Origin: Vicugna pacos
Lineage: Eukaryota > Chordata > Mammalia > Artiodactyla > Camelidae
DNA length: 64,000 nt
Direction: 5' to 3'
NCBI RefSeq assembly: GCF_048564905.1
Contig: NC_132993.1
Coordinates: 69,719,001 to 69,783,000, forward strand
Position numbers and translations under genes: made by a program. Below, in pieces: positions 1-10,969 of this stretch (its first letter is position 1; each line of letters starts with the position of its first letter). The notes under the pieces were generated by a model. The model was given only the letters and a program-made list of their open reading frames with translations, had not been told where the DNA came from and ran no database searches.

Positions 1-109
1 AGAATCAGATATCATTATGTTTTAGACAAAGGTTAGCAAAAGGCAGAAACACTCCTCCCTGCTTTTCATCACATTCTCCGTGAATTTTTGCAGAATGAAT
101 ATCACTTTT

Positions 110-680
110 CTGCTTAAAGATCCTCCGCAGCTTTCCATTGCACTCAGAATTAAGTTCAGGGTCCTGGAGTTACTCATAGTACCAGATTATGAACTGTTAT
201 TTCTGGATTTGCCATAATATATTGTACTTAAGACAGTTGGGGGGGAAATCATGTCATTAAACACACTGTTTATTTAGCTGATCTTTTCCTTTCTTATCAA
301 GACTTTCTCAATGAAGGAAGGAGTCCATTGATTAACTATAAGGACAGTAGAACCATCTTAGAGTGCCTCTTACCTACCCCTGCCACTTGGCTTTTTCTGA
401 CCCTCCCTTTCTTCACATGTTCAATCCACTGTGGCTCTTCAGCACGTGAAATGAGTGAGCCAGGTGACTTTTTCACCATTTGGGCATCTGTGCACACTGC
501 TACTACTGCTGAAATGCTGGTCACCTTCCTCTACATGATTTCTTTTCATTCTTCATATCACAATTCTGATCTCACGGAGGTATTCCTAGCCTACTTAATC
601 TATAGTAGGTTATCCTATTCCATAGCCCCCCTGTTCTTTTTCGTTTATGTCTATTATCATAAGTTGTAACTACATAAACG
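110..680 (+). mobile_element. L2 LINE 3' region, ancient and degraded
   Basis: The order of blocks follows the 3' part of L2 as I remember it. There is a 'ccattgcactcagaattaagttc' type stretch near 135, a cysteine/leucine-rich pyrimidine tract from 360 to 430, then the 'cttcatatcacaattctgatctcacggagg' type block near 550, and finally a 'tattatcataagttgtaact' end near 655. The 113-codon open frame at 328-669 lies wholly inside this and is not a gene. Similarity is diffuse, as expected for an element more than 100 million years old, and a gap near 215-340 may be unrelated sequence. Confidence 0.55.
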
Positions 681-684
681 ATGC

Positions 685-1630
685 ACAGGCTTCATGTTTC
701 CAATAGATTTGAGAAAGGCATTTAATGGACCACTCTAGTGAGTCACATTGCACGGTAGCCTAAAGTAGATTATAAGAAGTCCTATTCTAAGAAACTTACA
801 AAAGTTTATTTAATCCAGAACTTCAACAAATTACTTTTTGGCATTAACAGTTCAGGAAGCAATACGGAAGACCCTTTAGAAAACACTGCTCAAATCCATC
901 CAAGCTGTGCATTTTACAGAAGAGGAAATGTGCTCAGGTTAGTGATTGTCAGCAGCAGTTCACGGCTCTCTTTGATGAACACAATCATGTTGGCAGTGGA
1001 TTTATTTCCACAGAGTGATTGATCCACTCTTATTTTTTATTACCCCTGTCTTACTATACTAGAGCTAATTTTACCAATCTTTATTCCAGTAGCTCTCGCA
1101 GACAAATTCTAGCAGAATGTACAAAATACTAGTTGCATAGTTGCCACTTCCTACTTTTCTCTCCACTCCTGCCCACAAAAAAAAAAACAAACAAACTGTT
1201 ATTCATTGTTCCAGTGCATTTTCGCTGGTCTCTATTATAGCAGGGATCAAACAGAAAAACAGAAGATTTATTTCCATATCTCCCTCCCCTTTCTAATTTG
1301 GACTCTTAAAGGGAAAGAGGAGGGAGCTTATGTTATTTATTCTTGTATCTGCCGAGTTTATTTAAGGCCCCACAAGAAATAAACACTAGGAGTCATGAAT
1401 ACGAAGACGACTTCTCTGGAGGTCTTTGAGGTCTCACGGGGGATTGACGTAAACAGAAGCAACGATAATGTGGGTATGGGGGTGATGTGTTCTGTGACAG
1501 AGAAAGGTTTGTTGTGCCAGGGGCTCCTGGGATTGCTTTCCAAAGTGGCATATGTCAGCTAGAGGGGACTGGTGAAGAGTGTCAGCACGTGGGGAGGAAG
1601 AAGAAAAGCAGAGATGAGACCATAGCACAG
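685..1630. other. Gene-free stretch without a named repeat
   Basis: Nothing coding was seen. There is a short A/C-rich run near 1177-1195. Short open frames on both strands at 1358-1628 overlap each other and have no protein-like composition. Confidence 0.5.
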
Positions 1631-1634
1631 TCAG

Positions 1635-1965
1635 GCTGTTTCTCCCGTCTAGAATGCTTTACCCTGGCTAAAAGGCTGCCAGCCTTTAGGACCAACTGTC
1701 AATTCCACAGGGAGGGCTTTCTGGGACCCTCCCAAACCAAACCAGTCCCCCACATGAGATCTCCCATCTCCTCTTTTACTTTTGTTTCATAAAATCCCAA
1801 CTTACTATTATGCATGAGATTATATAGTCATTATTTTATATTTCCTACTAAAATATAATCATCACCTGAGGAAGACACTGTGTTTTCATTGATGTACCTG
1901 TAGCACCTAGCAAAGGATCTTATATATAGTAGGTGCTCAGTAATTATCTGTAAGACAGGTGGAAA
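1635..1965 (+). mobile_element. L2 LINE 3' end
   Basis: The sequence passes through the usual L2 3' landmarks in order: an 'agaatgctttaccctgg' block, a 'ccacagggagggctttctgggaccctccc' type block, then 'gaggaagacactgtgtttt' and the closing 'tatatagtaggtgctcagtaat'. The last motif is the classic L2/MIR tail. Sequence from about 1965 to 2150, including 'aggaagtcattgaagg', resembles another old mammalian interspersed repeat that I cannot name. Confidence 0.65.
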
Positions 1966-2518
1966 AGCAGGGAAGTAGGTGAATTGTTTAATGTCAGTTT
2001 TAGGAAGTGACAGAAGATGAGGAAACGTAGGGAAAGGAGGTGGATTTTGAAATTTATGCTGAAGCGCTGGGATTTTAGTCTGTTGCTTATAGGAAGTCAT
2101 TGAAGGTGTTTGAGAAAAAGAGTAAATTGACCAAGAAAACTATCATAGTCAAGACTTCATACTAAGTATTCTGACTCCCTAATCAATCATTGACAATAAA
2201 ATCCCTGAACCTGACAGGATATGCTATATATAGGTAGATAGATTGTATGTTTATATATGTGTATTATTCTCATAGTGTGAGTCAAGTATAAAGAAATACT
2301 TTATTAACAATATAGCCATTAAGAGTTACTTTCTTAATCTGAGATATTTTAAAGATAATCGTTGTTTTTAAGATGGCCTACCCTAGAGAAAGCTAGAAAT
2401 CTAGGTCTCATTAATTCTTATCTCCTCTAGACTAACCTGCAATACTGTTAGTAGTTGATTATTTGCAATGTTTAAAAACAGTCTTAGAGGGTAATAAATA
2501 ATAAAACTATTTAACGCC

Positions 2519-2835
2519 CTAGAGCTGTGTGGTCTGATATTGTAACCACTAGCAAGATGTGTCCATTTAAATTAAAATTAGTGGGGGAGGGTACAGGTCG
2601 GTGGTAGACTGCATGCCAAGCATGCATAAGGTCCCGGGTTCAATCCCCAGTACCTCTGTTAAATAAATGAATAAATAAATAAACCTGATTACCTCCCCCC
2701 TAAGATGGAAAAGAATAAAAAAATTAAGAAATTTTAAAAATTAAAATGAATTCAAATTAAATAATTCCTCACTCACACGCAGCACATTGTATGTGCTCCT
2801 TTGATCACTGCAGAAAGTTCTATTGAATAGAAAAT
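2519..2835. mobile_element. hAT-Charlie type MITE, split by a SINE
   Basis: The left part (2519-2580) reads like the 'gtggtccaatacggtagccactagccacatgtggctatttaaatt' arm of a common non-autonomous hAT element. The right part (2738-2835) continues with 'aattcaaattaaataattcctcactc' and closes with 'gcagaaagttctattgaata'. These match the two halves of one family in the right order, and the camelid SINE sits exactly between them. I am not sure of the family name. Confidence 0.6.
2581..2737 (+). mobile_element. Camelid tRNA-derived SINE (Vic-1 type)
   Basis: The body begins GTGGGGGAGGGTACAGGTCG and has an A-box-like segment, the palindromic GCATGCCAAGCATGC stretch and a polymerase III B box GGTTCAATCCC at 2637-2647. 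It is followed by an (AATA)n run, ACCTGATTACCTCCCCCC and an A-rich tail. A 12-bp target duplication with one mismatch, AAATTAAAATTA at 2569-2580 and AAATTAAAATGA at 2738-2749, brackets it. Such SINEs copy themselves with LINE-1 machinery. This copy is full length and is one of the main reasons to call the host a camelid. Confidence 0.88.
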
Positions 2836-2839
2836 GATC

Positions 2840-5385
2840 ACACAGAGGGCAATAACTCAAACAAAAATATGAACACTTTATCATACAATCTTCTATTTTT
2901 TGGCATTACATGTTTTTCAAAATCCTTTTTCCTATGAAATCCTACTTGACTCTGAGAACGAACTGTAGAAGTAGGGTGTACACAAATTATCATCGTGGTG
3001 AGGATGCAGGCGGGGGAGAGAGCAACTGAGAAGACACACTGAGCAGCACCATGGCTTCATTTGAATTTTGACCCAACTACCAGACAACTTTCCTGGGTGA
3101 GAGATTTAAAAAAAAAAAACTGAAAAAAAAGAAAAAACCCTCTTGGTCGCAGATTCTGAGAAAGTCCCATTCTAAGAGAAAGCTAAAAGAAGTGAGGAAA
3201 ATGTGAGGTGAATTTTCACCCTTACTGAAATCTTCCCTCCTGTGATTCTGTGTGACAGTTTCTCGGCAACGTTCCGTTCCGTAGGAGCACATGACAAGAA
3301 AGGATGGTGAGAGAAATACCTGTGTTTTAGTCAATTCAAGGAAATGTAGCTAGGAAAACGATCGTCAGCAGTAAGGTGGAGTAAAGAGCTCAAAATCCCC
3401 GAGTCATCCCCCGCGGGGCTGTTTGTCTGGGGCTGCAAGGAGTGGCTCTTGTACGGTGAGAGCAGGCGCAGCTTCCTAGCAACGGGCTCACGGCCCAGCA
3501 TTGCCCTCCTGCTCGGGCAGCCAAGCCGCTCTGCCATTCCTTAGTTCTCCACCCTACTTTTGTTTCTATATGAGCAAATGAGGGGGAATAAAACGGGAAG
3601 GGTGCAGTAGCAGCTCTCCTTATGAGAACGTTCTTCGTAACGTAGATTAACAGGAGAAGCATGTTTAACAAATAAAACAGACTGTAAAACCTTCAGCTTA
3701 AAATCCAAAGCTGTAAAGCACATAAAATCCATGGCCTGGAGTACAATGTGCTACTCATAAAATTTCAATTTGTGTAAGTGGCTCTTGTTCCTGGCTACAT
3801 ATAAATACCGAAAGCTGCCGTACGATTTCTACAGGAGGTTAGTTTCACAACAGCCATCTTCACTTTATGTGTGGCCTGTGAGAGTTTTGGTTGAGGGTCT
3901 TCAGCTTGTGTACTTGAGGATGCTAACACAGCACCTGAGTCATGGTGCTAAGAGGAAAATCCATTTGCTGCTCATTACATTCAGTGAAGCAGAACAAAGC
4001 TTAATAAAGTGGGGTAAGAGTCCTAGGCACTTTACAGGTGAGTTTGTTGTAAATGAATAAACCTGTTTGTTGAATGAATAAACCTGTCTGGAGGATGTCT
4101 TCTCAGTTTTGAGCATGTTCATTATGTTATTATTCATCATAATAGAAAGATAACTTAATAGCATTATAAAATCCACTGGGTTATAAGCGCATGTTACTCA
4201 ATTTTCTCTCCCTCCCTCCTCCCTTCCTTTCCAGAGCCCTGATTCCTGAAATTGCTCTGCTTGTACTATTGACATGATCAAGAACTAGTTGACTGTCTTA
4301 ACTCAGAAAATTTGTACTTTAACATATGTTGGGAAAGAATACTTTGGTGGAGGAAGCTTTGGAGGATGAAGTTTTTCACTTATCAGTAAACTCCCTAGTT
4401 TTATCATCTATTTGCAGATGTTTTGATAACAAGGGACAGTTATTTTTGCTAAATACATTAACAGACTGTTCATTTTCCGCTCGTTAGACTTTCTTCTGCT
4501 TATACGTGATTACTAACCTCTGTAAGTAAGGTGACCATGTAACTTATCTTCCAAACTAGAGAATGTTTAAAAGCGAAAGGGCAATATTAATCATTGATAA
4601 CATGAATAAAAGAAGTATAGACAGGAACAGTACCAGGCAAGCTGGGATATAAGTTTGCCCTACTCTTCGTCATGTACAGTCATTGTAATCAAAAGCATAG
4701 CACCTTCTATATATATTTGCTGACACATGTCGAATATAATTACTTGGTAATAAATATTGTAGAATATAAGTGATACTTTTTGCCTACATTTTTCAAAGTT
4801 TCTCTGTTTACCACTTGGTGAAATGCACAGTGGTGCTATTCATTGATAAAAATTTGAGGGTAGAGCTAGTTAGACAGCAACTTTCCTTTTATAATGCTGA
4901 AGTGGTTGAGACAGTGGTTTCCAGTTTCAGATTTTGGGGCTCTTCTCAGTGGCTCAGGCCGATCCCAAATTCATCTCTCTTTTCTGTTCAACATCGCAAG
5001 CGTAGAAAGCTTTGAGAATGGTCCTGGGCACTTGGTTCAACCATTCAGTATTCTCTCTGCTCAGCAGTGTTTGAGCCGTGTTATTACGTGGCTACCTTTG
5101 TGACTCATGTCTTAGATTCTCACTGACTAGCAGAAGGTAGAGATACAGCTTAAAATGTTACTATTTAGTGATTTTTTTTCTTCTGATTTCATCCATAGTA
5201 TCCCTGAACTAGTTAGTAATTACAGAATGAGTTTAATAACTGGATACTTTCAATTTATGCTTTGATACTAGCAAGTGATCAAACTTAATAGGAAGGTAAT
5301 ATAATCTGACAGAGCATAAATTAAGAAAGAGTATAGAGGTATTTTCATTGTGATACAGACATATAACTGAAATAATATAAAAGAA
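2840..5385. other. Gene-free stretch, mostly unclassified
   Basis: I recognise no gene or repeat here except a CpG-richer patch (separate entry) and a small tandem duplication of AATGAATAAACCTGT at 4052-4066 and 4074-4088. Overlapping short frames on both strands at 3077-4176 and 4770-5103 have no family features. Poly-A runs occur near 3108-3140. Confidence 0.5.
3388..3540. other. CpG-richer patch in AT-rich DNA
   Basis: About 150 bases around 3400-3540 hold roughly ten CpG dinucleotides, including CCCGAG, CCCGCGGGG, TACGG, GGCGC, AACGGG, CACGG, CTCGGG and GCCGC. The flanks are nearly CpG-free. It is too short for a CpG island and has no recognised promoter elements. It may be a decayed retroposed gene end or an old GC-rich repeat. 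Confidence 0.35.
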
Positions 5386-5505
5386 TTGAAAATGAATATA
5401 TGTATATGCATGACTGGGACATTGTGCTGTACACCAGAAACTGACACATTGTAACTGAGTATAATTCAATTTAAAAAATAAAAATAAAAATAAAATAAGA
5501 TAAAG
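5385..5505 (+). mobile_element. L1 LINE 3' terminal fragment
   Basis: The stretch reads tgtatatgcatgactgggac, then 'attgtgctgtacaccagaaactgacacattgtaactgagtataattcaatt', and ends in an (AAAAT)n tail. This is the end of the L1 3' UTR found throughout cetartiodactyl genomes. The copy is strongly 5' truncated to about 100 bases. Confidence 0.8.
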
Positions 5506-6725
5506 AACTGAAAGCACAGCATTGAGAGAAAACTAGGGAAGGAGACTGGAGATATGTATAGATATAAATGTAGATACAGATTCAGAAATCTATATATAAA
5601 AAACCAGCTTTGTTTACCTGTCCTTTTCCAGGACAGTTACACAGAGAAAATCAAGAGAATTTCTAAATAAATATAAATCATAGACCAAGTTTACATTCCT
5701 TCTCCTCTGCCTACCACTCACTTCTCCCTCTCCCTTTACTTATATCAGTGAAAATATTTCCAACTGAAAGCAACAGAAAACACAAGCCAAACTTACTGAA
5801 ATATTATGGGGGATTTTTTGGTTCATTTACCTAAAAGTTCCAGAGGATGGGTGATGTGCAGGCAAAGTTGGACCAGTGCTACATTGGCAACTCCTTGTGA
5901 TTCTCTTGCAGTGCTCACCTTTGTGCGCTGTCTGCAACAGCAGAAGGCATTTTTCACAGTGGTAACATGGCTATCGTTTAGAGGGAGGTAAATGTTCGTG
6001 GAATGATATTCCTAGCCAGTCTCAAGTTCTGTGCTGATTACTTGGGTTTGGGTAACAAGAACAAGTTTTTTCAGTAAGAGAAATACTCTCTTCCCAGAGT
6101 CAAGGGTGAGTTCAGTCTTACCTCCAAAGGCATGGCTACGACGCCATTAGGTACATGTGGTGTAAATGACAAATGAGGATAAATGACACTTTGCCAAATA
6201 AGGAGGGACAAAGGGAGGGTTGATAGGCATGCAGTCAGTACAGATTTATTTCTACCAGATGCTCCTCTTCTTTCATAGCTTGCCATCCTTATTTTACTCA
6301 TGGACTTGTATGTTCTTGCGTTCTCTTGGCATTAAGAGAACTTGTTATCATAAAAACTTTACTTCAACAATGTATAAATCTATATTTTTCAAGACACAAT
6401 TTATATAGTAGAACAGCCCCACACCACCACATGTGTTTTCTTTATATCATAGAGATTATAGATCTTTCTCTACCTAGCCCCCAGCTTTCAATCTGGCTTT
6501 TTTTTTCAGTGTCATTTTCTCTCCTGCCAATTAATTTTTTTTTCAGTTAATCCCCACATAAATTGAATCCCACTCTTCTCCATACTGTTTAAAAGAGAAG
6601 TGCAATATAGTTATTTTTGTAAAAAAATAAGATTAGGTGCAAGCAACAAATCCAAACTAATTTTCCTAAATAACATTAATATGTTTAAACCTATTAGTCA
6701 CACTTTGTTCCTGCCAGAATAAAAA
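5506..6725. other. Gene-free stretch, nothing recognised
   Basis: AT-rich sequence with pyrimidine runs near 6500 and 6540. Short open frames at 5806-6550 overlap on both strands and show no protein family features. Confidence 0.5.
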
Positions 6726-6779
6726 ATGATGGAGCTAAAAGTAAAAGAGAATATTTTAAGTAATTACAATAAAAATACC

Positions 6780-7260
6780 ACTAGAAATGCTCCAATATCT
6801 TTACTTAGAGCGATGTCAGTAGTTAAATATCAAATATTAGGGAAAGATAAAATACAGGCAAAAATATGGTGCATCTGTAAGAAGAAATCTTGGACAGTTA
6901 TTAAAATTGAAGTAACTCTATACACTGACATGGAAAGATGTCCACAATGTTTCGTTAAGTAAACTTAAAAATTCACCTTAAGGGATTTTTTCATACAAAT
7001 GAGGAAGATAATGTATTTACTTGAGTGTGTGTGTGTATGTATGTATTTTTAATATATATGCTATATACTTATGTATATATATAAAACAGCCTTGGGGACG
7101 GTACATAAGAAACCAGGAACAGTGGAGTGTCAGGGGATCTAGGCAATTAAGGGACATTTTATGGAATCCAAGTTTTAATTTATATGTCAATTTACAGCAT
7201 ACAAAGGATTATATAGGCCTATATGTATTACCAATGTAAAGATGTACTAAATTTGGAAAA
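6780..7260 (+). mobile_element. Probable old L1 3' UTR fragment with internal TG/TA microsatellite
   Basis: The blocks 'cactgacatggaaagatgtcca', a TG/TA-rich run at 7024-7084, then 'ggtacataagaaaccaggaacagtgg' follow the order of an old L1 3' UTR family. A similar block at about 8650-8830 ('aagaatacattaaagtattaacagagtggtt') may belong to the same element beyond an intervening L1. The assignment is tentative. Confidence 0.4.
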
Positions 7261-7439
7261 GAAGTCAGACTCAAAATAGTTGCCTGATTTTGCCAACTAT
7301 AGCATATTTGATATAATGTAGTCTTATTTTTTTAGATGCTTCAAAATCTTGAATTACCTTGTAGTTTTGTTCCGAAGGTCAATTCTTATTTTACAATATC
7401 CTCTAGAAGAAAATGTTGGAGGAAATTGTCATTCTTTTG

Positions 7440-7615
7440 CACAATCACCCCGCTGAATACTTCTTTCTGTTCAGATTTCTGTTATTTTTCTCTTTGCCTT
7501 ATTCAATGGAAATTCCATGAAGTAGGGATGTTTCTCCATTTTGTTCACTGTCACAACCGAGCACATAGAGCAGTGCTTGGTACATAGTAACCAAACCATA
7601 AATATTCCTAAAATG
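7440..7615 (+). mobile_element. L2 LINE 3' end
   Basis: The closing motif 'cacatagagcagtgcttggtacatagtaaccaaaccataaatatt' corresponds to the L2/MIR ending 'cagtgcctggcacatagtaggtgctcaataaat'. Upstream bases 7490-7550 fit the preceding L2 block. Confidence 0.55.
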
Positions 7616-8023
7616 AGTAAGAATATTTTTTATTGTAACCCTGACTCTATGAGGCAATCAGTTGCTCATAATTTCAAAAAGTTTTCTTTTGTGCCATTTT
7701 AAAAAGTTTTCTTAGTAACTTTTTTGTATTTAATAACTATCTTGCTCGATTAAATACAGTTATGAATAATCATTGTGGATTTTATTAAAGAAACAGTTAA
7801 GAAATCAAATCAAGAAAGACTCGGGCTAGCAGTTGCGCAATCTTCATAGACTTTCACAGGAGGACTTACTGAGTAATCTACAGATTGCCCTCCTAAAAGA
7901 AGCCTCAGTAACTGAATTGTTGTGGTGAATTCTAGAACATTGTATAAAATTGTCCCTGATGCAAAGGGGACTATAAAAAATAACTTCTTTGAAACATCAG
8001 CTTACCCAATATTTTGATCACTT

Positions 8024-8640
8024 CATTTTTTCCTTTAAATATAGCTGATTGGCAACGTTGTGTTAGTTTTAGGTGTACAGCAAAGTGATTCAGTTATTTA
8101 TATGTGCAAGTATATATATATCCTTTTCAGATTCTTTTCCATTATAAGTTATTACAAGATATTGAATATAGTTCCCTGTGCTATACAGTAGGTTCTTATT
8201 GTTTATCTATTTTATATATAATAGTTTATATCTGTTAATCCAAAACTCCTAATTTAAACCTCCCTCCCACCACTTTCCCCCCTGGTAACCACAGATTGTT
8301 TTCTATGTCTGTGAGTCTATTTTTTTTTTGTAAATAAGTTCATTTGCATCAACTCTTACATCCACATACAAATGATACCATATGCTATTTGTCTTTCTCT
8401 GTCTTACTTCACTTAATATGATAATCTCTAGATCTACCCATGTTGCTGCAAATGGCATTATTTCATTCTTTTTTATGACTAATATTCCATTGTATATGTA
8501 TATACCACAGCTTCTTTATCCAGTCATCTGTTGTTGGACACTTAGGATGTTTCCATGTCTTGACTATAGTATATAGTGCTGCTTGAACATTGGGGTCATG
8601 TATCTTTTTGAATTAAGGTTCCCTCTGGATATATACACTT
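8024..8640 (-). mobile_element. L1 LINE 3' UTR, reversed
   Basis: Read on the + strand, the sequence is the reverse complement of an L1 3' end. It opens with a T-rich tail, 'gttgtgttagttttaggtgtacagcaaagtgattcag', and 'agatattgaatatagttccctgtgctatacagtaggttctt'. It continues through 'ccatgttgctgcaaatggcattatttcattctttttta' and 'atatgtatataccacagcttctttatccagtcatctg' and stops near 8636. The copy is about 600 bases, 5' truncated, and of the same subfamily as the copy at 33.9-34.5 kb. Confidence 0.85.
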
Positions 8641-8839
8641 AAATGGATATCAAATATTTCTGAAAGAATACATTAAAGTATTAACAGAGTGGTTTTCTCT
8701 AGAGAAATGCACTGAAGCCCAGTGATAGAACGGAGAATATCTTTTCATTGTAGTTTTTTCATGCTTTTAAAAGTTTTTAAGCCAGGTGTGCATATTGTCT
8801 TGTTTTCTTCATATAGAATTTATATTGTTTAAAAGTACA

Positions 8840-10965
8840 AAGTCAGTCTTTTGTGAAGTGTTTTATGTATTTCATAGCTCACATCAGCCCTGTGTTCCTT
8901 TTTGAGTCATCTCTCTGTCTCAGGGAAAATGAGTTGACATTAAAAAGTGAAAAGATGTTACCTTGTTTACAGGATGTTCTTTGAGTGATCCAGTCGGGGG
9001 CCGGGTGTTGCTGTTACGGTGGGTGAAGAACACGTGGAAGGATGGGCAGATGCAATGAAGGATGCCTAGACCGGGGCATCAGAACCCAGGTTGGAGAGGA
9101 AGTGCACCAGGGTTTTTTAAAGTGTATTTTCTTGATGTTAATATGTTCTCTTAGGCAAAAGTAAATTAGAAAGATCGCGTGGCCACATGTATTTGAGAAA
9201 TGATGGGTTAGATAAAGTTAAGCAGGTTTCTTTACAAAAGGGGTAAGAGACACCCTTGAAACTCTCATGTGCATTCTGAAAGGCTGGCATGGTCCTTACT
9301 ATTGGAGCAGTTTGGGCATGGGAAACAGTACATCTGTGGGCACACTGCTAATAATCTGGTAGAGTTATCTGATAAGTAAAACTTCAAAAACCACTTTTTG
9401 AATATTTAGTAATGATAAAAATAATTAAATGTTTTAAAATATTTAAGCTGATGGCAAATTGAGATTTTAAAATATTTTAAATAACATAAAATATTTACAA
9501 ATGTAACTATTGGAAACATATTTCTATACTGGCACTGACACCCTTTTTAAAATATAACATAAGTATTTTAATTTTTACTTTTAAAATATTTTTCTTTGTT
9601 ATACTACCTCTTACCCATTTTTAGATTTAAAACTACACCTATTTTTGCTTTCAAAGTTGAAATAACTTTACAAAGATAAATAATATCTGGAATTCAAGAT
9701 GTGGGTTATCAACCAACTGGCTCTAGCATTTGGTTATTTTTTCTGAATCTTAGTATTTAGGTTAAATCGCTATTTTGAATTGTTTAACTTGTTATGTCTT
9801 TTTAGATTTACAACTCTATAATATGGTATTTTTTTCCCTGAAATGTCCTATATTTTGTGGGTTTTATCCCTGATCATAACTAAACCATTGCCAAGTCATT
9901 ATATCTTGGCCTGATCTGTAGTTAGTTATCACTGGAATCATGTCTGTCCTCTTGTCAGTATTTCAGTATAACTGAGAAACATCTAGTTTTTTCCCATAGG
10001 AGACATATGTCAATTTCTATGTATCATAACTGGGGAGGGTACTACTGGTATCTACTAGGTAGAGGCCATGAATGCTTCTAAATACCCTACAGTGTACGGG
10101 ACAGCTCTGCAAAACAGTTATAGGACCCAAAATGCCAATAGTGCCAGGCTTGAGAGAAGAAAGTCTTATGTGGAGATTAGTAGAAACTGCGTTTTTAAGT
10201 GCTTCTCAAAGTTTTATATGCGAATGAGTCATTTGAGGTCCCGTTTATAGAAACAGATACCGATAAAATATGAATATGAGGAAGACCCATTGTAATCAAT
10301 TTACCTTTCTGAGCTTCTCTAGTTTCACAGCCAGGCAGAAGGCAGGATGCCTTGTGTAAACACACAGAGACAGGCTCTCTCCTGAACCAGCTGGGGCAGG
10401 GTGCACAGTACTAATTTAAGGAAAGAATTAGCTAACATATTGCACTGTATACACCTTCTGATTGGATTCAGTGTTATAAACGAAAGTGATCATTTGAGCT
10501 CCAGCAGGTTGACCTTTATGCTTTTTTTTTTTTTACTTAAAAGGAAAAAATGGTACTATTTGCCCTTCCACAAAAATTCCAACTTTTAAAAAACTTTATA
10601 TATCCACTGTTTTGCTGGTGGTCAGTTTTAAATTGAACTCCTTGTCCTCCATCACTGGCCCAGATAACCTCAAAGGTGTTTTTGCTCTTTGGCAACAAAC
10701 ACTGCTGAGCTAAACTGCTATTTTTCTAATTTTGAAAATCAACTGCACTTGAGGAGTCCTGTTTCCTTTTCTGTATTTTGTCATACTTAGTATTATATTA
10801 CATTATGTGTAATTACATACAGACATTGTACAAAAATAGGTATTACATTACACTGTATTTAGAAGTCTGGATCAAAATCTTTAGGTTGGGGCTATACTTT
10901 GGAATCAGTCTTGGGAAAAATGCCACTGATGCTGTTGCTACCGGGCCACTTCTGGGGAGGCAAAG
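8840..10965. other. AT-rich gene-free stretch, nothing named
   Basis: From 9400 to 9660 the sequence is extremely AT-rich, with many TTTAAAATATTT-like stretches. No repeat or coding signal was recognised. The 91-codon frame at 10778-11053 ends inside the next L1. Confidence 0.5.
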
Positions 10966-10969
10966 CTGT

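Noticed and set aside
328-669. 113-codon + frame near the window start
   Set aside because: It lies inside an L2 3' region and its residues follow that repeat, not a protein family.
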